Virus record (IMG/VR): IMGVR_UViG_3300027977_000008
Location: 107,944 to 171,943 of that record
DNA: 64,000 bases
Direction: 5' to 3' (one strand)
Origin: a virus
The notes under the pieces: generated by a model
Told to the model about the DNA's origin: nothing
Databases searched by the model: none
What the model saw: the letters and a program-made list of their open reading frames with translations, nothing else
Part shown: positions 58,807 through 64,000 of the stretch, one piece after another
Layout: the number at the start of each line of letters is the position of its first letter
How positions within the stretch are numbered: the stretch's first letter is position 1
Made by a program: the position numbers and the translations under genes

Positions 58807-59021
58807 TGAGCCTATCTAAATCCGTGGAAGAAAGTATAAGAGAGGCAGAAAGTCATTTAAGAAATGCACTTTCATATTCCGCACGTCAAGAATCTCCATA
58901 TGTATCTTGCGTAATTGCAGATATGATCGCAAAATTAGATCAACTCATTGAAACAGATAAGTTTCTGGATAAGGTTAAGGGTATGATGAAAAAATACGAA
59001 GGAGGACCACATAATGACTGA
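58806..59021 (+). CDS. 71-residue helical protein
   Basis: A helical protein (SVEESIREAESHLRNALSYS, CVIADMIAKLDQLIETDKFL) of unknown function. ATG 58806 overlaps the previous stop. Confidence 0.6.
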   Translation: MSLSKSVEESIREAESHLRNALSYSARQESPYVSCVIADMIAKLDQLIETDKFLDKVKGMMKKYEGGPHND

Positions 59022-59463
59022 ACAATTTGGATTTAATGAACCAGCATCACAGTATATACCAAAACCAAATGCTGTTTCGACGGGAGAACTTATCGACTCT
59101 CCTAAATTTCAAGAAGAACAATCAAAGAAGAATACTCTTCTAGAAAGTCTCAATTCACTAGAAATGGTGAAGATGAGAGAAGACCTTGCAAAAGCACATA
59201 AAGATAGTATTGAGGCATCTGTTGGATGGTATCATATGCTATCCGCCGAGGATAAGTATAAGGCAGTAGAGGCATTTTGTTATATTATCTGTAAGGCAGA
59301 ACGAGAAGGAACCTCTCATAGAGGTCTAATGGATACTCTTGGTGTATATCCAGAAGCATTTTGGATTGATCACTTGATGGACTTACATAATGCGATGTGG
59401 ACTTTTTATCATGATAAAAAAGAGAAACGAGAATTGCAGCAAGACCTTGATACCTTACAATAA
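59014..59463 (+). CDS. Hypothetical protein
   Basis: A 149-residue protein: disordered N-terminus, then a helical domain (EDKYKAVEAFCYIICKAERE, GLMDTLGVYPEAFWIDHLMD). No motif recognised. It is the last gene before the hairpin/promoter module at 59489. Confidence 0.65.
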   Translation: MTEQFGFNEPASQYIPKPNAVSTGELIDSPKFQEEQSKKNTLLESLNSLEMVKMREDLAKAHKDSIEASVGWYHMLSAEDKYKAVEAFCYIICKAEREGTSHRGLMDTLGVYPEAFWIDHLMDLHNAMWTFYHDKKEKRELQQDLDTLQ

Positions 59464-59488
59464 ATGTTTCCAATTTGAGAATAACGAT

Positions 59489-59513
59489 GTGCCAGTTTGT
59501 CAAACTGTCCACC
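59489..59513 (+). repeat. Hairpin/promoter module, copy B
   Basis: GTGCCAGTTTGTCAAACTG then TCCACCA: a CAGTTT/AAACTG stem with an outer GTG/CAC pairing. It shares its layout with copies at 61830 and 63186 and lies about 83 nt upstream of the next start codon. Confidence 0.78.
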
Positions 59514-59539
59514 ATTTGCCCCTGAGCACCCGTTGCTGT

Positions 59540-59559
59540 GGTATGATTACTTTGTAATC
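59540..59559 (+). promoter_or_regulatory. Extended -10 promoter with palindromic start region
   Basis: TG-G-TATGAT (59539-59547) is followed by GATTAC-TTT-GTAATC (59545-59559), the same dyad position as in the promoter at 51026. A good -35 is not visible. Confidence 0.6.
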
Positions 59560-59571
59560 GAAAGAACACAA

Positions 59572-59721
59572 ATGTGGGACGAAATTGCTGACATGCCTGG
59601 TGAAATCTTTGATATTAGTGATGAAGATCGTGAGGAAATGGTAAAAGAGTTTAATAAACCTGTAGAAGAATATAACGTCTATTGGAATACTGATCGTGAA
59701 GAATTTGAAGTCGTAGCATGA
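59572..59721 (+). CDS. 49-residue acidic protein
   Basis: An acidic protein (DEIADMPGEIFDISDEDREE, then FNKPVEEYNVYWNTDREEFE). ATG 59572 lies 25 nt past the -10 box; an upstream in-frame start is inside the promoter. Unknown function, linked by ATGA to the membrane protein. Confidence 0.62.
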   Translation: MWDEIADMPGEIFDISDEDREEMVKEFNKPVEEYNVYWNTDREEFEVVA

Positions 59722-59852
59722 AAACAACTTACATTTTCCTGGCATTCATTGCCATTCTTGGTTACACTACATTTCTAGCAAAACGTGACCAACAATTGTT
59801 TCAAAAATACAATCATGAACAAAGAACCGTCAGTCAATCTGTTACCCTATGA
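59718..59852 (+). CDS. Small single-span membrane protein (paralog of 5127 and 62553)
   Basis: A 44-residue protein, KTTYIFLAFIAILGYTTFLA then KRDQQLFQKYNHEQ. The membrane helix TYIFLAFIAILGY is nearly identical to TYIFLGVIAILGW in the gene at 5127, and the downstream KRDQQLF corresponds to its QKDAKLI. The cysteine-bearing tail of the other two is absent. Start overlaps the previous stop (ATGA). Confidence 0.65.
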   Translation: MKTTYIFLAFIAILGYTTFLAKRDQQLFQKYNHEQRTVSQSVTL

Positions 59853-60021
59853 GATGAACATTATCATGGCAGCCTTGAACAATTTAACGCTTCCTGATGA
59901 AAAAAAACTAGAGGAAGAGTATGGAAGTGTGAGTGCATTGTATAATAAGATTTACAGTGTATGGGAAAAGTCTGGTGGTAAGACTGAAAAATATGATAAA
60001 TTATTAAATCCATCTTACTGA
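59815..60021 (+). CDS. 68-residue protein
   Basis: A small helical protein (EPSVNLLPYEMNIIMAALNN, then LTLPDEKKLEEEYGSVSALY). I recall similar short proteins in cyanophages. ATG 59815 is chosen over an in-frame start 30 nt earlier. It overlaps the membrane-protein gene by 38 nt. Confidence 0.58.
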   Translation: MNKEPSVNLLPYEMNIIMAALNNLTLPDEKKLEEEYGSVSALYNKIYSVWEKSGGKTEKYDKLLNPSY

Positions 60022-60039
60022 TAACTATCATCGTATCAA

Positions 60040-60180
60040 ATGAAGTATCTTGTTTCTGGTTTAGTGAATGGTTGGAGAAGCGAAACTTGGATTAGTGCTC
60101 CAACACTACATCAAGCAATCAAATTGTTTGAAAACATGTATAATGGTGCAAGAAATGTTTATGTTCTTGATCAAGAATGA
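60040..60180 (+). CDS. 46-residue protein
   Basis: A short alpha/beta peptide (LVSGLVNGWRSETWISAPTL, HQAIKLFENMYNGARNVYVL). Resembles tiny phage proteins of the beta-alpha-beta type. ATGA coupling to the next gene. Confidence 0.58.
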   Translation: MKYLVSGLVNGWRSETWISAPTLHQAIKLFENMYNGARNVYVLDQE

Positions 60181-60299
60181 TTGAACTTGCTATGATGTAT
60201 GGACTGCTTGTAGGTAGTGCTCAAGTTGGTCCATATTTTATTCAAGAAAATTATCTTTATTACAATCACATTTACACCGTCGTTGTTGACACCGAATGA
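60177..60299 (+). CDS. 40-residue hydrophobic peptide
   Basis: A short protein (IELAMMYGLLVGSAQVGPYF) with a partly hydrophobic N-terminal helix. Coupled by ATGA overlaps on both sides; unknown. Confidence 0.5.
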   Translation: MIELAMMYGLLVGSAQVGPYFIQENYLYYNHIYTVVVDTE

Positions 60300-60403
60300 T
60301 CCCTGATAACATTGAAGAACTCGCAGCAGAATTGGAAGTCACTGTAGACTATTATCTTGCAGAGTTCTTTATACCATGTGACAGTTGCGAGACTGCATAC
60401 TAA
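60296..60403 (+). CDS. 35-residue acidic peptide
   Basis: A short acidic peptide (NIEELAAELEVTVDYYLAEF), ending with a CDSC pair that could bind metal. ATGA coupling upstream; its stop overlaps a terminator. Confidence 0.5.
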   Translation: MIPDNIEELAAELEVTVDYYLAEFFIPCDSCETAY

Positions 60404-60424
60404 ATCGCCTACGAGCGATTTTTT
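60402..60424 (+). terminator. Rho-independent terminator
   Basis: AAATCGC and GCGATTT form a perfect 7-bp stem around CTACGA, followed by TTT. Confidence 0.88.
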
Positions 60425-60459
60425 CATGTTAATGTAACTAACATAATCAAACAATTCAA

Positions 60460-61038
60460 ATGACTACCTACCTAGAAGACAATCTGCTTCCGCTGATTTT
60501 GTCTATCAAAACTCCTAAAACTGATAGTTACATTATGATCGCTTCTGGTCTTGGTGATCGCACATCTCAAAGTAGCATTCTAATTCAAGTTGGTAATAAA
60601 CTTGAAAAGTTTTGGAACAATGTTATTAGTAAATGTGCTCATAATTTGATCGAAGTTAGTAATAAAATTAAAGTCAATGGCAAAAATCGTCAACTCGATC
60701 ATTTGTTTGAGTGTATGCCAGATACATACCTTTTGTATTTGGAATCGAAGTGCAATCTAAACTTTGATACTGAAAAAAAACCTGCCAGCAATGATAAAGT
60801 TGAAGCAGTGTGTGATGCAATTTCTGAGAAATACAATAGCGAAGTAACTGCTGGGTATTTTGTTCCTTGCATCCGTGAAGTTCCTGATGGTGTGAAGAAA
60901 AAGTATCCCGACATTAACATCTATGGTGTAGAATGGTTGATGAATACTATCAACTGTGATCTGTTTACTGTTGATGAGTTTTTTACATTCTTTGAGGAAG
61001 TTATTGGTCCTATTCTTGAAGAAAAGATTTATGGTTAA
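60460..61038 (+). CDS. Putative type II restriction endonuclease (PD-(D/E)XK)
   Basis: A 192-residue protein. NRQLDHLFECMPDTYLLYLE then SKCNLNFDTEK places D80 about 14 residues before E95-S-K97, the D...ExK core of PD-(D/E)XK nucleases; the following N-x-N-x-D-TEK pattern also occurs in type II restriction enzymes as I recall. It overlaps the Dam-type methylase gene by 8 nt, the classical R-M pairing, and is separated from upstream genes by a terminator. The function is inferred from motif and context; no family match was computed. Confidence 0.62.
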   Translation: MTTYLEDNLLPLILSIKTPKTDSYIMIASGLGDRTSQSSILIQVGNKLEKFWNNVISKCAHNLIEVSNKIKVNGKNRQLDHLFECMPDTYLLYLESKCNLNFDTEKKPASNDKVEAVCDAISEKYNSEVTAGYFVPCIREVPDGVKKKYPDINIYGVEWLMNTINCDLFTVDEFFTFFEEVIGPILEEKIYG

Positions 61039-61825
61039 ACCTGTCATCAAATATCAAGGCGGTAAAACTAAAGAATTGCCGTTGATTAAGCAACTCGCAC
61101 CTGAGCAATTCTCCCGTATTATTGAACCATTCTGTGGTGGTGCTGCGGTATCATTTAAATATGGATATTCGTGTATTCTCAATGATGTGAACCCTGCGGT
61201 AATTAATCTGTATAGGGTGATTGCATCCAAGGATTATGCTACCGTACAAAATAGAATTGATACGATCAAATCGTATGATCACGATGCGCTTGAGAAAGCA
61301 TACTATACTGCCCGTGATGTAATCAATCATCCTGGTGATTACAGTAGATTAGTGTACGCTATCTCATATATCATCGTTAGGCAATTATGCTTCAGTGGTA
61401 TGGAACGGTATAATGCTGCTGGACAATTTAATGTGCCATTTGGTCATTACAAAAAACTTTCTTGCAATCTATCACCAGAGCACCATCAATTCTTATCAAC
61501 CAAGGTAGAATTGCGTGAGGAAGATGGTGTCGAACTAATAAACCATTGTGATAAGAATGACTTTATCTTTCTAGATCCACCGTACATTGATCGTTTAGGA
61601 TATACAACTGGAGACGGTGGAAATGATCTGCACGATAGACTACTCCAAGCGATGAAATCTACTAAAGCGAAATGGTTATTCATTCACACAGATTGTGACT
61701 ATTATCGTGATAACTTGTCTGAGTTTGATATAAAAAGCGAAGAGTTTCGTTATGCACAGAACTTCGGTAAAGGTAAAGATCACTCAGGAGCAAAAGTATC
61801 ACACATTTATGTAAAGAACTATTGA
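61031..61825 (+). CDS. D12-class adenine-N6 DNA methyltransferase (Dam-type)
   Basis: A 264-residue protein with VIKYQGGKTKEL (SAM-binding motif), IEPFCGGAAVSF and the catalytic DPPYIDRLGY (DPPY), plus GQFNVPFGHYKKLS, the pattern of Dam/DpnM-type enzymes that methylate adenine, usually in GATC. It is co-encoded with the putative nuclease at 60460. GATC sites are abundant in the window, so the phage has not lost them. ATG 61031 is preferred over an upstream start inside the nuclease gene. Confidence 0.92.
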   Translation: MVKPVIKYQGGKTKELPLIKQLAPEQFSRIIEPFCGGAAVSFKYGYSCILNDVNPAVINLYRVIASKDYATVQNRIDTIKSYDHDALEKAYYTARDVINHPGDYSRLVYAISYIIVRQLCFSGMERYNAAGQFNVPFGHYKKLSCNLSPEHHQFLSTKVELREEDGVELINHCDKNDFIFLDPPYIDRLGYTTGDGGNDLHDRLLQAMKSTKAKWLFIHTDCDYYRDNLSEFDIKSEEFRYAQNFGKGKDHSGAKVSHIYVKNY

Positions 61826-61829
61826 TGGT

Positions 61830-61853
61830 GTGCCAGTTTGCGAACTGTCCACT
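61830..61853 (+). repeat. Hairpin/promoter module, copy C
   Basis: GTGCCAGTTTGCGAACTGTC then CACTA: CAGTT/AACTG stem with a TGCG loop and outer GTG/CAC pairing, beginning 87 nt before the next start codon. Confidence 0.8.
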
Positions 61854-61886
61854 AAATCGCCAACTGCCCCCAGCACCGTGTTATGG

Positions 61887-61892
61887 TATATT
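61887..61892 (+). promoter_or_regulatory. Extended -10 promoter element
   Basis: TG-G-TATATT (61884-61892), with the next ATG 25 nt downstream. No clear -35 and no start-region palindrome. Confidence 0.5.
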
Positions 61893-61916
61893 CATACAAA
61901 CAAAGGGAGAAACCCG

Positions 61917-62102
61917 ATGACCGCAACTTTCCAAATGAACAGAATCGAAATCAATATTTCCATCCTGCAACTGAACCAACAAAAGGAAGTTCTTCAGAAT
62001 CAAGTGGATAATCTTCAGCAACATATCAACTTTCTTGTTGCTGAACGTGAACAACTTCGCTTTAATGATACATCACTTTTCGATGAACTGTTCGGCGGTT
62101 AA
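61917..62102 (+). CDS. 61-residue coiled-coil protein
   Basis: A heptad-patterned protein (LQLNQQKEVLQNQVDNLQQH, then INFLVAEREQLRF), predicted parallel coiled coil. GGGAGAAA ribosome site upstream. ATG 61917 is chosen; the in-frame start at 61830 is inside the hairpin. Unknown function. Confidence 0.68.
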   Translation: MTATFQMNRIEINISILQLNQQKEVLQNQVDNLQQHINFLVAEREQLRFNDTSLFDELFGG

Positions 62103-62139
62103 TTAACTTTTTTCAAACCTTCTCTAAACAAACAAAATC

Positions 62140-62550
62140 ATGGCAACTCGCTCACGCATCGGTATTCAACTTGCCGACGAATCTATTCTTTCGATATACT
62201 GTCATTATGATGGATATCCTGAGTTCAATGGTGTAAAACTCCAAGAACATTTCAACTCTCGTGATGCTGCCACTGAACTGATTGATGGTGGTGATATAAG
62301 TTGCCTGTGGACAAATGCTGGATTTTGGAATGGTGAAATTCGCCCTGAAGTTGGTCCTCTTTACTATTCTTCCAGGTTCCCCTCTGATAACACTGAACCT
62401 CGTTATGATATGTCTCTGGGGACTTATCTTGCGAATGGTGAAGAGTATGCCTATCTATTTGCGAATGGCAAATGGGTATGTTACAATACTAAAGATTGGA
62501 GTGAAACATACCTTCAACAAGTAGAAATTCCTGTTCCTGTTGCTGCCTGA
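62140..62550 (+). CDS. Conserved phage protein of unknown function
   Basis: A 136-residue protein starting ATRSRIGIQLADESILSIYC and continuing HYDGYPEFNGVKLQEHFNSR and LIDGGDISCLW, a pattern frequent in marine phages (from memory). It is a beta-rich single domain of unknown role. Confidence 0.75.
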   Translation: MATRSRIGIQLADESILSIYCHYDGYPEFNGVKLQEHFNSRDAATELIDGGDISCLWTNAGFWNGEIRPEVGPLYYSSRFPSDNTEPRYDMSLGTYLANGEEYAYLFANGKWVCYNTKDWSETYLQQVEIPVPVAA

Positions 62551-62552
62551 TT

Positions 62553-62726
62553 ATGAATCTCTCACCAAAGTATTTCATTACTTTTGCCCTTCTATTCCTT
62601 GCTATGGGTGCATGGCAAGTATTTCTTATTCAACGAGATGATAAGATGTTTGGTGCCTATAAGAATCGTCACCAACAAATCTGCGAACAAATTAAATCCT
62701 TTTCCCCTGATTGTCACATCGAATAA
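62553..62726 (+). CDS. Small single-span membrane protein (paralog of 5127 and 59718)
   Basis: A 57-residue protein. Membrane helix FITFALLFLAMGAWQVFLI at residues 8-26, then QRDDKMFGAYKNRHQQICEQ and a CEQ...PDC cysteine pair, matching the plan of the gene at 5127 (QKDAKLIRAYDDQ, EFC...PDC). Stop overlaps the next start (TAATG). Function unknown. Confidence 0.65.
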   Translation: MNLSPKYFITFALLFLAMGAWQVFLIQRDDKMFGAYKNRHQQICEQIKSFSPDCHIE

Positions 62727-63163
62727 TGACTGCTACTTTCGCTGACTATGTTGCCGAGCAAGATGCAAAGAACACTATTAGTTTGAAAGTGACAGAATGG
62801 TGCCTAATGTTATGTGATGCACTGAAAGATAATTATATTAAGTATGCAATTCGTGGGCATCAACAAAGGTTGCATGTCGATAGTCACAATTATCATAAAG
62901 AGCAAATTGAGAACTTGAAGGCAGGTAATTGTCCGATTGATTATGTAATTGAGAGCGGCAGAAAGTATCATAAACTCATTTTAATTGATGGTAGTAGTGG
63001 ACGATCTGTCCACGCATTTGTAGATCGTAAGAGTGGCGAGGTTTATAAATCTGCATCCTGGAAGTCTCCTGCTAAGGGAGTAAGATTTGATATGAGATTG
63101 ATAACTGATAGGGAGTATCTTCTGGAGAATGCTGATTGGGCAGGCGGGTATCTTTACAAATAA
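62726..63163 (+). CDS. Hypothetical protein
   Basis: A 145-residue protein (TATFADYVAEQDAKNTISLK; RKYHKLILIDGSSGRSVHAF; VDRKSGEVYKSASWKSPAKG). The last segment resembles short beta-hairpin domains seen in other phage proteins. Unknown. ATG 62726 is coupled to the upstream gene. Confidence 0.68.
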   Translation: MTATFADYVAEQDAKNTISLKVTEWCLMLCDALKDNYIKYAIRGHQQRLHVDSHNYHKEQIENLKAGNCPIDYVIESGRKYHKLILIDGSSGRSVHAFVDRKSGEVYKSASWKSPAKGVRFDMRLITDREYLLENADWAGGYLYK

Positions 63164-63173
63164 AAGTAAGAAA

Positions 63174-63218
63174 TGGGGATTTGATGTGCCAGTTGCCTAA
63201 CTGACCACTAAATCCCCA
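63174..63218 (+). repeat. Hairpin/promoter module, copy D, with extended outer stem
   Basis: GTGCCAGTTGCCTAACTGAC then CACTA (63186-63210). It is enclosed by TGGGGATTT (63174-63182) and AAATCCCCA (63210-63218), a perfect 9-bp outer stem, giving a long two-stage hairpin. Confidence 0.8.
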
Positions 63219-63236
63219 AAGGGTTCTGATCTGGGG

Positions 63237-63253
63237 TATATTACTAAGGTAAT
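63237..63253 (+). promoter_or_regulatory. -10 element with palindromic start region
   Basis: TATATT at 63237-63242 overlaps ATTAC-TAAG-GTAAT (63240-63253), the third instance of a dyad just after the -10. ATG 63270 follows. Confidence 0.55.
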
Positions 63254-63269
63254 CAAGGAAACGAACCAA

Positions 63270-63434
63270 ATGCAACTCTCGATCCGATGTTCTTCTGCCC
63301 CGTGGGAGAACGAAACCACTGATGAAGATCGTGCTATTGATCTTGCATATTCTCTCTCTGAAGAATACTCTTGCGATGTTCAGTTAGTATACACTTCAAC
63401 TGGAACTATTCACTCTGTTGTTTCTAACTACTAA
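63270..63434 (+). CDS. 54-residue acidic protein
   Basis: A short acidic protein (SSAPWENETTDEDRAIDLAY, then SLSEEYSCDVQLVYT), beginning 28 nt after the -10 element. AAGGAAACG provides a ribosome site. Unknown function. Confidence 0.62.
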   Translation: MQLSIRCSSAPWENETTDEDRAIDLAYSLSEEYSCDVQLVYTSTGTIHSVVSNY

Positions 63435-63443
63435 TCAAACAAA

Positions 63444-63671
63444 ATGACACTCACCACTCAACAAATGACATTCACCAAAAAGCAACTTACCAATGCTTAT
63501 ATTACTCATATAGTAGAGAATATGGAACTTGAAACTCTTATGGGTTTCGCGTGTGATTACCTTCAAGATCATTATGCAGGTTTGTCTGTAGATGAATTGA
63601 TTGCTGAAGTTGATGATATTGCCCCTGAGATATTAGAAGAATTAGCAGAAGAAATTGGAGCAACTAAATGA
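63444..63671 (+). CDS. 75-residue acidic helical protein
   Basis: An acidic helical protein (ITHIVENMELETLMGFACDY, then LSVDELIAEVDDIAPEILEE). I recall similar short proteins in cyanophages. ATG 63444 or internal ATG 63465 could be used. ATGA overlap downstream. Confidence 0.62.
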   Translation: MTLTTQQMTFTKKQLTNAYITHIVENMELETLMGFACDYLQDHYAGLSVDELIAEVDDIAPEILEELAEEIGATK

Positions 63672-63868
63672 CACAAACCATTTATGTTAAATTCTCTTAT
63701 GAGAATAAAGTTTCAGAATTAGTTCCCATTCACACTCAGTTAGATCTATCAAAGAACTCTAACAGAACAAGGTTACTCAATCGACTGCTAAAATCAGTTC
63801 CTGATGGCACTGAAGTCTCACTACCTAAAATGAGTAATGTTCTCTACAAATCACCACTGAACAAATGA
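63668..63868 (+). CDS. 66-residue protein
   Basis: A basic protein (QTIYVKFSYENKVSELVPIH, then NRTRLLNRLLKSVPDGTEVS) of unknown function; ATGA overlaps with both neighbours. Confidence 0.6.
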   Translation: MTQTIYVKFSYENKVSELVPIHTQLDLSKNSNRTRLLNRLLKSVPDGTEVSLPKMSNVLYKSPLNK

Positions 63869-64000
63869 CACTCACAAACAAAATGACTACTAAAACTTGG
63901 GTTATTAGACTTGAAATTGAGATTGATGAGAATGATCATCCTCGCAAGTTTATTCCTGAAGCAATCAATGAGTGTCTGAATCTTGAAGAAGGTGAAGACC
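63865..64000 (+). CDS. Partial protein at right edge
   Basis: Open frame from ATG 63865 (or ATG 63883) to the window end, with no stop. It begins TKTWVIRLEIEIDENDHPRK and continues FIPEAINECLNLEEGED. Overlap with the upstream stop (ATGA) supports translation. Incomplete, no function assigned. Confidence 0.55.
   Translation, partial: MTLTNKMTTKTWVIRLEIEIDENDHPRKFIPEAINECLNLEEGED

Noticed and set aside
60956-61030. Earlier start for the Dam-type methylase
   Set aside because: It would add residues from inside the nuclease gene before the conserved KPVIKYQGGK start.
61031-61825. GATC depletion as proof of restriction avoidance
   Set aside because: GATC is common throughout the window (for example in 32-43 kb), so there is no visible counterselection.

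Overview
The window comes from a marine T4-like cyanophage (a cyanomyovirus infecting Synechococcus or Prochlorococcus). The photosystem II genes psbA (D1, cut by the left edge) and psbD (D2) sit beside recognisable T4 core genes: gp32, gp33, gp59, gp53, gp48, gp4, a gp19-fold tail protein and gp26/gp51/gp27/gp5-like hub parts. PhoH, glutaredoxin, ThyX, a CobS/CobT-like pair and large collar-type fibre proteins fit the same group. The DNA is AT-rich and densely coding. Two promoter classes are visible. One is sigma70-type (TTGACA-N17-TATAAT and variants), upstream of early and replication genes. The other is the T4-like late motif (TATAAATA/CTAAATA), upstream of virion genes.

Layout. 1-3.3 kb: psbA, an endonuclease-VII/HNH gene, a small gene, psbD and an unknown gene. 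3.4-5.1 kb: two paralogous late proteins sharing an N-terminal tag. 5.1-8.1 kb: small membrane proteins, glutaredoxin, a radical SAM enzyme, and a sigma70 promoter followed by a probable glutamine-II (downstream-peptide) riboswitch. 8.1-16 kb: an operon-like string with ThyX, two carbamoyltransferase-family proteins, two more radical SAM enzymes, PhoH, a PD-(D/E)XK nuclease, gp33, gp59 and a DUF1825-like protein. 16-17 kb: gp32 under its own promoter. 17-30 kb: baseplate and hub, with gp53, gp48 and gp4 on the minus strand and the hub genes on the plus strand. 30-31 kb: small genes and two tRNA genes. 31-43.3 kb: long beta-rich fibre and adhesin proteins. 43.3-46.5 kb: a carbohydrate-type module (HAD phosphatase, SIS isomerase, KdsB-like cytidylyltransferase) and a VOC protein. 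46.5-50.6 kb: a third tagged protein, a metallopeptidase-VWA protein and its AAA+ partner. 50.6-64 kb: many tiny early genes, mostly joined by 4-nt ATGA overlaps. They include a phosphoesterase, a Dam-type methylase with a probable restriction endonuclease upstream, and recurring hairpin/promoter modules.

How the parts work together. psbA and psbD would sustain photosynthetic electron flow during infection. ThyX, glutaredoxin, gp32, gp59 and PhoH fit nucleotide supply and replication, and gp33 links replication to late transcription. The late genes build the baseplate, puncturing device and fibres. The clearest candidates for undescribed biology are: the carbamoyltransferase plus triple radical SAM set; the putative capsid-targeting tag on three proteins; a puncturing device whose lysozyme, OB and beta-helix parts are on separate genes; the candidate restriction-modification pair; and the repeated hairpin-promoter-operator modules. 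Functions for most genes in 50-64 kb could not be assigned. No intergenic stretch longer than about 300 bases is empty. The longest, 7684-7983, holds a promoter, a riboswitch, a peptide gene and a structured leader.
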